Positions 19,790 through 29,213 of a stretch of 64,000 bases of DNA are shown piece after piece. Position 1 is the first letter of the stretch. Each line of letters opens with the position of its first letter. Position numbers and translations under genes: made by a program. The notes beneath the pieces were generated by a model that made no database searches, had not been told where the DNA came from, and saw nothing but the letters and a program-made list of their open reading frames with translations. Source of the DNA: Palsa-504 sp963742795. Lineage in GTDB: Bacteria > Actinomycetota > Actinomycetes > Streptosporangiales > Streptosporangiaceae. Location of the stretch: contig CAVUNL010000024.1 in the NCBI GenBank assembly GCA_963742795.1, forward strand, positions 124,001 to 188,000. Reading direction: 5' to 3'.

Positions 19790-21736
19790 ATGCCTGTTGA
19801 CTCCGTCTACCCGGCGCTCGAGCCGCTGCTGCCGCGCGTGCGCAAGCCGATCCAGTACGTCGGCGGCGAGGTGGGCTCGGTCACCAAGGACTGGGACACC
19901 GCCGACGTCCGGTGGGCTCTGTGCTATCCGGACGCCTACGAGGTCGGGCTGCCCAACCAGGGCGTCCAGATCCTCTACGAGGTCCTGAACGAGCGCGAGG
20001 GCGTACTCGCCGAGCGCACCTACACCGTGTGGCCGGACCTCGAGGCACTCATGCGCGAACATGGCGTGCCGCAGTTCACGGTGGACACGCACCGGCCAGT
20101 CAGCGCCTTCGACGCACTCGGCTTCAGCTTCGCGACCGAGATGGCCTATACAAACCTCCTCACCGTGCTCGACCTGACGGGGATCCCTCTTTTTTCTGCC
20201 GAACGGACCCTGGCTCACCCTCTGGTCATCGCCGGGGGCCACGCGGCGTTCAACCCCGAACCCGTCGCTGACTTCCTGGACGCGGTGGTTCTCGGCGACG
20301 GTGAACAGGCGGTGCTCGCCATCACCGGCCTGATTCGCGACTGGAAGCGGGCCGGGCAGCCCGGCGGCCGGGACGGACTGCTGGTCAGGCTCGCGACGGT
20401 TGCCTACGTGCCTCGTTTTTACGACGTGTCGTATTTCCCCGACGGCAGGATATCGAACATATCGCCGAACCGTCAAGGTGTTCCGCCCACAGTTTCGAAG
20501 CACACGGTCATGGACCTGGACGCGTGGCCGTATCCGCGCCAGCCCATCGTCCCGGTCGCGGAGACCGTGCACGAGCGGTACAGCGTGGAGATCTTCCGCG
20601 GCTGCACCCGCGGTTGCCGGTTCTGCCAGGCCGGGATGATCACCCGGCCGGTCCGCGAGCGCTCCATCACCACGGTCGGCTCGATGGTCGCGCACGGTGT
20701 CAAAGCCAGCGGGTTCGACGAGGTCGGGCTGCTCTCGCTGTCCAGTGCGGACCACAGCGAGATCAACGAGATCGCCGTCGACCTGGCCGACTGCTACGAG
20801 GGCACGAACGTCGGGCTGTCGCTCCCGTCGACCCGGGTGGACGCGTTCAACGTGACCCTGGCCAACGAGCTGAGCCGCAACGGCCGCCGCTCCGGATTGA
20901 CCTTCGCCCCCGAGGGCGGGTCCGAGCGGATGCGCAAGGTGATCAACAAGATGGTCACCGAGGAGGACCTGCTGCGCACCGTCACCACCGCCTACGCCAG
21001 CGGTTGGCGGCAGGTGAAGCTGTACTTCATGTGCGGGCTGCCGACCGAGACCGACGCCGACGTGCTGGCCATCGCGCAGCTGGCCCGCCGGGTCATCGCC
21101 GCGGGCCGGGAGGCGACCGGGCGGCGCGACATCCGGTGCACGGTCTCGATCGGCGCGTTCGTGCCCAAGCCGCATACGCCGTTCCAGTGGGCCGCGCAGT
21201 GCGCGCCGGAGGTGGTGGACGCGCGGCTGCGCGCCCTCGGCGGCGCGCTCCGGGCCGATCGCGCCTACGGCAAGTCGATCGGGTTCCGGTACCACGACGG
21301 GGAGCCGGGCATCATCGAAGGGCTGCTGTCGCGGGGCGACCGCCGGGTGGGCGGCGTGATTGTGGCCGCGTGGCGGGACGGCGCGCGGTTCGACGGGTGG
21401 AGTGAGTACTTCTCGTTCGAGCGGTGGATGCGCAGCGCCGAGTCTGCGCTGGCCACCGAGCCGGTGGACGTCGCATGGTACACTACGCGCGAACGTGATT
21501 ACAGTGAGGTGTTCCCCTGGGATCACCTGGACGCGGGCCTTGACCGCGACTGGCTCTGGCAGGACTGGCAGGACTCCATCGCCCCCGAGGGAGCGGCCGA
21601 GGTGGAAGATTGCCGCTGGACTCCGTGTTATGAATGCGGGGTCTGCTCCGCTATGGGTACCGAGATCCAGGTGGGTCCGACCGGGGAGCGCCTCGACGGG
21701 AGGCGCCTGCTTCCCGTAGTGAGCGGGAGGCTATGA
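19790..21736 (+). CDS. TIGR03960 family B12-binding-type radical SAM protein
   Basis: 648 residues. An N-terminal cobalamin-binding-like domain is followed by a radical-SAM barrel with the [4Fe-4S] cysteines Cys272, Cys276 and Cys279 (RGCTRGCRFCQAG). The C-terminal part ends with a Cys cluster (CRWTPCYECGVCSAMG). Members of this family are always next to a DUF2344 protein and RNase E/G in actinobacteria, as here. The substrate is not known. A T-rich motif with AT-ending codons at 20190-20206 is unlike the rest of the gene (see findings). Confidence 0.93.
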   Translation: MPVDSVYPALEPLLPRVRKPIQYVGGEVGSVTKDWDTADVRWALCYPDAYEVGLPNQGVQILYEVLNEREGVLAERTYTVWPDLEALMREHGVPQFTVDTHRPVSAFDALGFSFATEMAYTNLLTVLDLTGIPLFSAERTLAHPLVIAGGHAAFNPEPVADFLDAVVLGDGEQAVLAITGLIRDWKRAGQPGGRDGLLVRLATVAYVPRFYDVSYFPDGRISNISPNRQGVPPTVSKHTVMDLDAWPYPRQPIVPVAETVHERYSVEIFRGCTRGCRFCQAGMITRPVRERSITTVGSMVAHGVKASGFDEVGLLSLSSADHSEINEIAVDLADCYEGTNVGLSLPSTRVDAFNVTLANELSRNGRRSGLTFAPEGGSERMRKVINKMVTEEDLLRTVTTAYASGWRQVKLYFMCGLPTETDADVLAIAQLARRVIAAGREATGRRDIRCTVSIGAFVPKPHTPFQWAAQCAPEVVDARLRALGGALRADRAYGKSIGFRYHDGEPGIIEGLLSRGDRRVGGVIVAAWRDGARFDGWSEYFSFERWMRSAESALATEPVDVAWYTTRERDYSEVFPWDHLDAGLDRDWLWQDWQDSIAPEGAAEVEDCRWTPCYECGVCSAMGTEIQVGPTGERLDGRRLLPVVSGRL

Positions 21737-22614
21737 GCGAGCCGGAGGGGCGCGGCGGCGCCTGGACTGAGGAGCGACGAAGTCGCGACGAGGGAAGGCG
21801 TCGCCTTGAAGGCGCCCCGGAGGCGAGCGGGAAACACAGCGTGGCGCAGCCGGCAGCCCAGAGGCCTGCCGTGCAGCATCTGGTGGTCCGGTATGCTAAG
21901 CGCGGGAAGATGCGGTTTGCCAGTCACCGAGACGTGGCGCGCGTCTTCGAGCGGGGAGTGCGCCGGGCTGGGCTGCCGATCGCTTACTCTGCCGGGTTCA
22001 CGCCGCACCCGAGGATCTCCTATGCGGGCGGAGCTCCGACCGGGGTGGCGAGCGAGGCCGAGTACCTGAGCCTGGCGCTGACTTCCCGCGAGGCCGCGGC
22101 GCAGGTGCGCCTGCGGCTGAACGCGACGTTGCCTGATGGGATAGATGTGATCGACGTCATGGACGATGCCGACGGGCGCCTAGGCGCCCTGGAGGCGTCG
22201 CAGTGGCGAGTAGTTTTGCCGGGCGTGGAGCCAGCGGCGGCTGAGCGGGCCGTCGCCGGTTTCCTCGCCCTCCGTGAGGCGCCCGTAGAGCGCCTCACGG
22301 ACAAGGGCGTCCGGCGCCTGGACGCCCGCGCGGCCGTGGTCACGCTCGAGGTGATCGAACCGGCCGACCCCGGCCCGCGCGCCGTTGTGACAGGTGTACA
22401 AGATTGTGCCATTCTTCGAATGGTTGTTCTGCATACAGCTCCCGCTGTACGGCCCGATGACGTGCTGACCGCGCTCCGCGAGCAGCACGGCCTCGTCCCG
22501 TCCTCGCCGCCCATAACCACCCGGCTGGCGCAGGGTTCGCTGGCCTTCCTGGCCGGGACGAGCGCGTTATGGGCGCGTTGCTGTGGTGCAGGGGACACAG
22601 AAGCTGTGACATGA
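21733..22614 (+). CDS. TIGR03936 / DUF2344 radical-SAM-associated protein
   Basis: 294 residues. The DUF2344 domain begins at about residue 50 (LVVRYAKRGKMRFASHRDVARVFERGVRRAGLPIAYS), preceded by a charged, variable leader. ATG at 21733 overlaps the previous stop. In many bacteria the two domains are fused, so it most likely works with the radical-SAM protein. The C-terminal 20 residues show no conservation. Confidence 0.9.
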   Translation: MSEPEGRGGAWTEERRSRDEGRRRLEGAPEASGKHSVAQPAAQRPAVQHLVVRYAKRGKMRFASHRDVARVFERGVRRAGLPIAYSAGFTPHPRISYAGGAPTGVASEAEYLSLALTSREAAAQVRLRLNATLPDGIDVIDVMDDADGRLGALEASQWRVVLPGVEPAAAERAVAGFLALREAPVERLTDKGVRRLDARAAVVTLEVIEPADPGPRAVVTGVQDCAILRMVVLHTAPAVRPDDVLTALREQHGLVPSSPPITTRLAQGSLAFLAGTSALWARCCGAGDTEAVT

Positions 22615-22815
22615 AAACAGAGACAGGAAACCAGGCTCAGCGCTGCCGGTCCCGCGCGTGTACCACGCGAGGCCAGAGCTGCCGTCAGGGCGGCTCCGCC
22701 TGCGCCTATGTTGACAATGTGCTCCCGCGCGGCGTGCGGTGGCGCCGCGGTACGCCGTCCCTGGACGGCATGCCGCGGACCCGCGCGCCCGGGAGCCTGA
22801 CTGGAGATTGCCCGA

Positions 22816-25391
22816 ATGCTCGAGAGCGAGCTGTACGACAGAGAAAACAATGACAACGCCGGGGGCGGGCGCGCGGCCGGGGAGCTGAGCGCACCCGCGC
22901 CGAGCGTCCCAGCGGCCGTGTTCCAGCCGCCGCCGGCGGTGTTCCAGCCGCCGGCGATACGGCCCGAGCCGGCCGCCGCCCCGCCGAGCGTGTCCACGCG
23001 GCCGACCGAGTCGACGCGGCCGGCCGGCCGCCGGCCGACGCGGTTGCAGCGCCGGCCAACGGCCGGCCAACGGCGACGCGGCCGGTGACGGCGGCGTCGA
23101 TGACGACGGCACGGGTGCCGCGCGCAGGCGCAGGCGCAGGCCCAGCCGCAGCCGGACCCGGACCGACGACGCGGCCGAAGCCGGGGACACCCCGGCGGCC
23201 CAGGACGCCGACGGCCCCGGCCCGGACGCCGAGGCCGCCCAGGACCAGCCCGAGACCCCGCGGTCCCGGTCGACACGTACGCGCACCCGCCGGCCCAGCG
23301 CGGGCCAGGATCCCGCCGGCCAGCAGGCTGCGGAAGGATCCGCCGAGCCGGCCGAGGACGGCGGGCCGGAGGACGACGCCGACTCCGCCGACCGGCGGGA
23401 CGGCGAGACGGCCGCGGGACGTCGGCGCCGGCGCAAGCGGCGCCGTGGTTCGTCCGACGGGGCGGCCGGATCCGATCTCAGCGCCGATGACCCGCCGGAC
23501 ACCGTGGTCCACGTCCGCGAGCCGAACGGCCCCGCCGGCACCGCCACCCACGACGACGTGCGGTCGGTCAAGGGTTCGACCCGGCTCGAGGCCAAGAAGC
23601 AACGGCGCCGCGAGGGCCGGGAAACCGGCCGCCGCCGTCCGCCGATCATCACCGAGTCAGAGTTCCTGGCCCGCCGCGAGTCGGTCGAGCGCACCATGGT
23701 GGTCCGCCAGCGCAAGGACCGGACGCAGATCGCGGTGCTGGAAGACGGCGTGCTGGTCGAGCACTACGTGAACCGGTCCACCCACCAGTCCTACGTGGGC
23801 AACGTCTACCTGGGCAAGGTGCAGAACGTCCTGCCGTCCATGGAGGCCGCGTTCGTTGACGTCGGCAAGGGCCGCAACGCGGTGCTCTACGCCGGCGAGG
23901 TCAACTTCGACGTCAGCGGCCTGGAGGGCCAGCCCAAGCGGATCGAGTCCGCGCTCAAGGCCGGCCAGTCGCTGATCGCGCAGGTCACCAAGGATCCGGT
24001 CGGGCACAAGGGCGCCCGGCTGACCAGCCAGATCAGCCTGCCCGGCCGGTACCTGGTCTACGTCCCGGGCGCGTCCATGACCGGCATCAGCCGCAAGCTG
24101 CCCGACACCGAGCGGAACCGGCTCAAGCAGATCCTGAAGAAGGTCATGCCGGAGGACGGCGGCGTCATCGTCCGCACCGCGGCCGAGGGCGCGGCCGAGG
24201 AAGAGCTGTCCCGCGACGTGTCCCGGCTCGCCGCCCAGTGGGAGGCGATCGAGAAGAAGGCCAAGACGGCCAGCGCGCCCGCGCTGCTCTACAGCGAGCC
24301 CGACCTGACCATCCGGGTCATCAGGGACGTGTTCAACGAAGACTTCGCCAACCTGATCGTGTCCGGCGACGAGGGCTGGGACACGGTCGACGAGTACGTC
24401 AGGTACGTCGCCCCGCACCTGGCCGACCGGCTCACCCGCTGGCAGGAAGACCGCGACGTATTCGGTGCCTACCGCATCGACGAGCAGCTGGCCAAGGCGC
24501 TGGACCGCAAGGTGTGGCTGCCCAGCGGCGGCTCGCTCGTCATCGACAAGACCGAGGCCATGACGGTCATCGACGTGAACACCGGCAAGTTCACCGGCCA
24601 GGGCGGGAACCTGGAGGAGACCGTCACCCGGAACAACCTCGAGGCCGCCGAGGAGATCGTCCGCCAGCTCCGGCTGCGTGACGTGGGCGGCATCGTGGTC
24701 ATCGACTTCATCGACATGGTGCTGGAGAGCAACCGTGAGCTGGTGCTCCGCAGGCTGCTGGAATGCCTGGCCCGGGACCGGACCAAGCACCAGGTGGCCG
24801 AGGTGACCTCGCTGGGCCTGGTCCAGATGACCAGGAAGCGGGTCGGCGCGGGGCTCCTCGAGGCCTTCTCGGTGCCCTGCGAGTGCTGTAACGGGCGCGG
24901 CGTGATCGTCGCGTTCGACCCCGAGGCCGACACCCAGGCCTCCCACCACGTGCACCAGCGCGGCGGCGGCAACGGCGGCAACGGGTCCCGGGGCTCCGGG
25001 GCCAGCCCGGCCCGCGTCGCCGCCCGCATCCGCACGGACGCTCCCGCGGCCGACCCCAGCGCAGCCGACGGCGAGCACGCGGACGCCCAGCACGCAGACG
25101 GCCAGCACGCGGACGGCCAGCACGCGGACGGCCAGCACGCGGACGGCCAGCACGCGGACGGCCAGCCGGCCGGTGCCTCGTCGGTTGACGCCGAAGCCCC
25201 CGACGGCCCAGCCGAGCCGGCCCGCTCCGGCAGCGGCCGTCGCCGCCGTCGCCGCCCCTCCGCGAACGCCGCCGAACGCCGCACCGGCTACCGAAGCGCC
25301 AGCCCCCCAGACACCAGCCGCACCAGAAGTCCCCGCTGCACCTCCTGCGGCCCTGCCGGACCCACCGCAGGCCCAGGACGGTGCCGCCTGA
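22816..25391 (+). CDS. rne: Ribonuclease E/G (frame changes in the disordered N- and C-terminal arms)
   Basis: Endoribonuclease for mRNA decay and rRNA processing. ATG at 22816 has CTGGAG upstream. The N-terminal arm carries AVFQPP repeats as in other actinobacterial RNase E proteins. The catalytic core reads without a break at about 23640-24950: S1 domain (YVGNVYLGKVQNVLPSMEAAFVD), DNase-I-like domain with the Mg ligands in VIDVNTGKFTG and VVIDFIDM, and a CECCNGRG Zn-link. The arms change frame: once before about 23020, once by an 11-nt tandem duplication (ccggccaacgg, 23050-23075 region), and once near 25280, after which the likely C-terminus is Pro/Ala-rich and stops at 25391. A 201-nt gap before it holds a CGCGTG-TAC-CACGCG palindrome at 22655-22669. 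Confidence 0.9.
25080..25166 (+). repeat. 15-bp tandem repeat coding HADGQ inside rne
   Basis: About six copies of a 15-bp unit (cagcacgcggacggc) code the peptide HADGQ repeatedly in the acidic part of the C-terminal arm. Copies differ by only one or two bases. Confidence 0.85.
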
Positions 25392-25423
25392 CGCCCACAG
25401 CGCCGCACGCCTAACGACAGCAG

Positions 25424-25515
25424 TGTTTCATCGGTGCCGCTCCATCGACACCAATGTTTCATCGGTGCCGCTCCGGCGAGTGCCGCTCCGGCGAGTGCCG
25501 CTCCGGCGAGCGGCG
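25424..25515 (+). repeat. Intergenic direct repeats between rne and rplU
   Basis: A 20-bp unit containing TTTCATCGGTGCCGCTCC occurs twice (about 25427-25446 and 25457-25476), followed by three copies of the 15-bp TGCCGCTCCGGCGAG at 25472-25515. The 288-nt intergenic region otherwise contains a TAGCCT -10-like box near 25563 and the rplU leader. No transcript structure is obvious from the repeats. Confidence 0.8.
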
Positions 25516-25679
25516 CACGCCAGGGCCGGACGGTCTCGGTTCGTGGATGCGCCGCGGTCTGGTAGCCTTAGCGGTCGGGAGTTGCCCGCTGGGCGGGCCC
25601 CGATGTGCAAGCGAGCCGCCGTGGTGACCACCGGCGCGCCGGGGCACGCCAGGTAAGCGCGACGAAAGAGAGATCTCGG

Positions 25680-26123
25680 GTGTACGCGATTGTGCGCTGC
25701 GGCGGCAGGCAGGAAAAGGTCGCGCTGGATGACGTCGTCACCGTCGACAAGCTGGACGGCAAGGCCGGGTCGAGCATCACGCTGACCGCCCTGCTGGTCG
25801 TCGACGGCGACCGGGTCATCAGCGACCCCGCTGAGGTCGGCCGCTACCAGGTCACGGCGGACATCGTCGGTGACGCGGCGGGCCCCAAGATCAACATGAT
25901 CCAGTACAGGAACAAGAGCGGCTACCGGCGGCGTCTGGGCCACCGGCAGCGGTACACCCAGGTGCGGATCACCGGCATCGGCACCGAGGCCAAGGCCTCG
26001 ACCGCCAAGGCCTCGACCGCCAAGGCCTCGACCGCCAAGGCCTCGACCGCCAGGGCAGTCGACCGCCAAGGCCAAAGCGCCGAGCCGCAGAGCAAGGCCC
26101 AGGCGACAGCGGAGGAGGACTGA
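25680..26123 (+). CDS. rplU: 50S ribosomal protein L21 with a repetitive tail
   Basis: Residues 1-103 are the full L21 (MYAIVRCGGRQEKV ... YRNKSGYRRRLGHRQRYTQVRI). GTG at 25680 is preceded by AGAGAG. Beyond the usual end there is a 44-residue tail with four KASTA repeats written by a 15-bp unit (25990-26050) and then a Gln-rich part. The tail is not part of the family fold. Operon rplU-rpmA, 1 nt apart. Confidence 0.95.
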   Translation: MYAIVRCGGRQEKVALDDVVTVDKLDGKAGSSITLTALLVVDGDRVISDPAEVGRYQVTADIVGDAAGPKINMIQYRNKSGYRRRLGHRQRYTQVRITGIGTEAKASTAKASTAKASTAKASTARAVDRQGQSAEPQSKAQATAEED

Positions 26124-26124
26124 G

Positions 26125-26409
26125 ATGGCACACAAGAAGGGCGCGTCATCCAGCCGCAACGGCCGTGACTCCAAGGCCCAGCGCCTCGGCGTCAAGCGCT
26201 ATGGCGGCCAGCTGGTGAACGCGGGCGAGATCATCGTCCGCCAGCACGGCACGCACTTCCACCCCGGCCAGGGTGTGGGGCGGGGCGGCGACGACACGCT
26301 GTTCGCGCTGGTCGGCGGGACGGTGAAGTTCGGCGCGGTCCGCGGTCGCCGAGCCGTGAGCATCGTCCCGGCCGAGTCCGCCGAGCCGCAGCCGCAGCCG
26401 CCGGCGTAG
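26125..26409 (+). CDS. rpmA: 50S ribosomal protein L27
   Basis: 94 residues with the conserved MAHKKGASSSRNGRDSKAQR N-terminus that reaches the peptidyl-transferase centre, and GVGRGGDDTLFALVGG. The N-terminus has no cleavable extension. The last 12 residues are a Pro/Gln-rich addition. Confidence 0.97.
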   Translation: MAHKKGASSSRNGRDSKAQRLGVKRYGGQLVNAGEIIVRQHGTHFHPGQGVGRGGDDTLFALVGGTVKFGAVRGRRAVSIVPAESAEPQPQPPA

Positions 26410-26433
26410 CCCGAACGCGACAGCACGACCAGA

Positions 26434-26466
26434 AGGCGGGCCGGGCAAACCCTGGCCCGCCTTTCT
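26434..26466 (+). terminator. Rho-independent terminator after rpmA
   Basis: AGGCGGGCCGGG - CAAA - CCCTGGCCCGCCT, a 12- to 13-bp stem with one mismatch and a 4-nt loop, then TTTCTC. It closes the rplU-rpmA unit; obgE starts 33 nt later. Confidence 0.8.
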
Positions 26467-26499
26467 CATGGAATCGAAGAGGAATCAAGAGAGGACATC

Positions 26500-27894
26500 G
26501 TGGCGGAGTTCGCCGACCGGGTCACGCTGCAGGTGCAGGCGGGCCACGGCGGAAATGGCTGCGCCTCGATTCACCGGGAGAAGTTCAAGCCGCTCGGTGG
26601 CCCCGACGGCGGCAACGGCGGCCGGGGCGGCAGCGTGATCCTCGAAGTGGACGCGAGCTCGGCCACGCTGCTCGACTTCCACCGCCGCCCGGTGCGGCGG
26701 GCCGGCAACGGCCGGCAGGGCGAGGGCTCTAACCGGACCGGCGCCAACGGCCCGGATCTGGTCATCGCCGTGCCGAACGGCACCGAGGTCAAGACCGCGG
26801 ACGGTGAGGTGCTCGCCGACCTGCTCGGCGTCGGCACCAGGTTCGTGGCCGCCGCAGGCGGCCGCGGCGGCCTCGGCAACGCGGCCCTCGCGAGCCCGCG
26901 GCGCAAGGCGCCCGGCTTCGCGCTGAAGGGCGAACCGGGACAGCAGCGTGACCTCATCCTCGAGCTGAAGACGGTGGCCGACGTCGGGCTGGTCGGCTTC
27001 CCCAACGCCGGCAAGTCCTCGATCATCGCGGCCATGTCCGCGGCCCGGCCCAAGATCGCCAACTACCCGTTCACCACCTTGATCCCCAACCTCGGCGTGG
27101 TAGAAGCCGGCGACGTGCAGTTCGTCGTCGCCGACGTGCCGGGACTGATCCCGGGCGCCAGCCAGGGCAAGGGTCTCGGCCACGACTTCCTCCGCCACGT
27201 TGAGCGCTGTTCCATCCTGGTTCACGTGCTCGACTGTGCCACCGAGGAACCCGGCCGAAGTCCCGCCGCCGACCTGGCCGCGATCGAGCACGAGCTGGCC
27301 GCCTACGGCGAGGCGACCGGTGTCGAGCTGGTCAGCAGGCCGCGGCTCATCGCGCTGAACAAGATCGACGTCCCGGCCGCCCGCGAACGCGCCGATCACA
27401 TAAAGCCAGACCTCGAAAAACGCGGCTACCAGGTCTTCGAGATCTCCGCCGCCACCGGGGAGGGCCTGCGCCCGCTGGGCTTCGCCATGGCCGCGCTGGT
27501 CGCCGCCGACCGCGCCGCCCGCCCGGCCGAACTGCCCGCCGAGCGCGTCCGGGTCAAGGTCGCGGTAAAGAACGTCGACGAGCCGGGCTTCGAGGTGCTC
27601 CGCCTCGGCGAGGATACCTTCCTGATCCGCGGCGAGAAGCCGCGGCGCTGGGTCCAGCAGACCGACTTCAGCAACGACGAGGCGATTGGCTACCTGGCCG
27701 ACCGGCTGGCCCGCCTGGGCGTGGAGCAGGCGCTCGCCGACGCGGGCGCCGAGCCGGGCGCGGAGGTGCTGATCGGCGAGCCGGACGATGCGGTGGTCTT
27801 CGACTGGGACCCGGCCGCGCCAATGAGCAGCGGGGCCCGGGCCCGGGGGCCGCACCACGGCCCGCGCGGCACCGATCCCCGGCTCACTCCGTGA
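26500..27894 (+). CDS. obgE: Obg GTPase (CgtA)
   Basis: 464 residues: glycine-rich Obg fold at 1-160 (GGNGGRGGSVILE), G domain with P-loop GFPNAGKSS, switch region PFTTLIPNLGVV, DVPGLI, NKID, and an OCT domain (about 350-430). Ribosome-assembly and stringent-response GTPase. GTG start 14 nt after GAAGAGGA. proB begins inside its stop codon (GTGA). Confidence 0.96.
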   Translation: MAEFADRVTLQVQAGHGGNGCASIHREKFKPLGGPDGGNGGRGGSVILEVDASSATLLDFHRRPVRRAGNGRQGEGSNRTGANGPDLVIAVPNGTEVKTADGEVLADLLGVGTRFVAAAGGRGGLGNAALASPRRKAPGFALKGEPGQQRDLILELKTVADVGLVGFPNAGKSSIIAAMSAARPKIANYPFTTLIPNLGVVEAGDVQFVVADVPGLIPGASQGKGLGHDFLRHVERCSILVHVLDCATEEPGRSPAADLAAIEHELAAYGEATGVELVSRPRLIALNKIDVPAARERADHIKPDLEKRGYQVFEISAATGEGLRPLGFAMAALVAADRAARPAELPAERVRVKVAVKNVDEPGFEVLRLGEDTFLIRGEKPRRWVQQTDFSNDEAIGYLADRLARLGVEQALADAGAEPGAEVLIGEPDDAVVFDWDPAAPMSSGARARGPHHGPRGTDPRLTP

Positions 27895-29086
27895 CGATCA
27901 GCGCACCCGGAGGCTTGAGACCGGACATCGCGGCCGCGACCCGGGTGGTGGTCAAGGTCGGCTCGTCCTCACTGACCACCGTGGCCGGAGAGATCGCCGA
28001 CGACCGGATTACCGCGCTGGCCGCCGCCCTGGCCGCCCGCCGCGGCGCCGGGATCCAGGTCGTGCTGGTCTCCTCCGGGGCGATCGCGTCCGGCCTGGTT
28101 CCGCTGGGCCTGACCCGGCGGCCCAGCGACCTGGCCACCCAGCAGGCCGCGGCCAGCGTCGGCCAGGGCCTGCTCATCGCCCGGTACACCGCGGCCTTCG
28201 CCCAGCACGGCATCCGCACCGGTCAGGTCCTGCTCAGCGCGGATGACCTGATGCGCCGGACCCACTACCGCAACGCCCAGCGCACCCTGGACCGGCTGCT
28301 CGAGCTGGGTGTGCTCCCGGTGGTCAACGAGAACGATACGGTCGCCACCGACGAGATCAGGTTCGGCGACAACGACCGGCTGGCCGCGCTCGTCGCCCAC
28401 GTCACGCGCGCTAAGGCGCTCATCCTGCTCTCTGACGTGGACGGCGTGTACGACGGTGACCCGCGCCGCGGCGCGGCCCAGCGGATCGCCGAGGTGCGCG
28501 GGCAGGCCGACCTGGAGGGAATCCGGCTCGGCCGCGGCCTCCGAGCCGGCCAGGGGGCCCGAGGGGCCCAGGGACCGCTGGGAGCCCGAGGCAGCCATGC
28601 CGCCCACGGCTCCCGGCATCGGCGGCATGGCGACCAAGGTGGAAGCCGCCCTGATCGCCTCCGCGGCCGGCATCCCCACCGTGGTGGCCGACGCGGCCAG
28701 CGCGCCCGCCGCGCTGGCCGGGGACCCGGTCGGCACCTTCTTCGCGGCGCACGGCCGCCGGCCCGCGACCAGGCTGCTGTGGCTCAGGCACGCCGCGGTG
28801 GCCCGCGGCAGCCTGCGCCTGGACCCGGGCGCCGTCGAGGCCGTGGTGAAGCGGCACGCCAGCCTGCTGCCCGCCGGCATCACCGGCGTGGACGGCAGCC
28901 TTCGACGCCGGCGACCCGGTGAACCTCCGCGACGAGAACGACACGATCATCGCGCGCGGCCTGGTCAACTACGACGCCACCGAGATCCCCGGCCTGATGG
29001 GCCGCTCCACCCGATGGCTGGCCAGCAAGCTGGGCCCCGAGTACGAACGCGAAGTAGTCCACCGCGACGACCTAGTCATCCTCTAA
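27891..29086 (+). CDS. proB: Glutamate 5-kinase (two frame changes)
   Basis: First step of proline synthesis, ATP-dependent phosphorylation of glutamate. Frame 1 gives the kinase domain (VVKVGSSSLTT, LVSSGAIASGLVPLG, VVNENDTVATDEIRFGDND, LLSDVDGVYD). After a shift in the GC-run region 28540-28615 the second frame gives GIGGMATKVEAALIASAAG and on to ITGVDGS. After one extra C near 28905 the third frame gives the PUA domain (FDAGDPVNLRDENDTIIARG) to TAA at 29084. All three parts are conserved, so it is one gene. The linker before GGMATK is about 20 residues longer than usual and made of G/C runs. proA, normally next, is absent. Confidence 0.88.
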
Positions 29087-29098
29087 CCCGACCCCGAC

Positions 29099-29150
29099 CA
29101 TGATCGTGGCCAGAAACGGGCGCTATTCGCCCAAAACTGCCACGATCATG
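29099..29150. repeat. Nested intergenic inverted repeat
   Basis: CATGATCGTGGC (29099-29110) and GCCACGATCATG (29139-29150) are a perfect 12-bp inverted repeat; inside lies GGGCG-CTATT-CGCCC. It sits between the convergent ends of proB and the M48 gene and could end transcription in both directions. There is no T tract; A4 follows. A shorter relative (CATGATCGTG) occurs in the hairpin after tig. Confidence 0.75.
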
Positions 29151-29213
29151 AAAACGCCCGCGCCACCCACCCCCGAGGGGCGGCGGCGCGGGCACCGGCA
29201 AAGGCGCTAAGCG

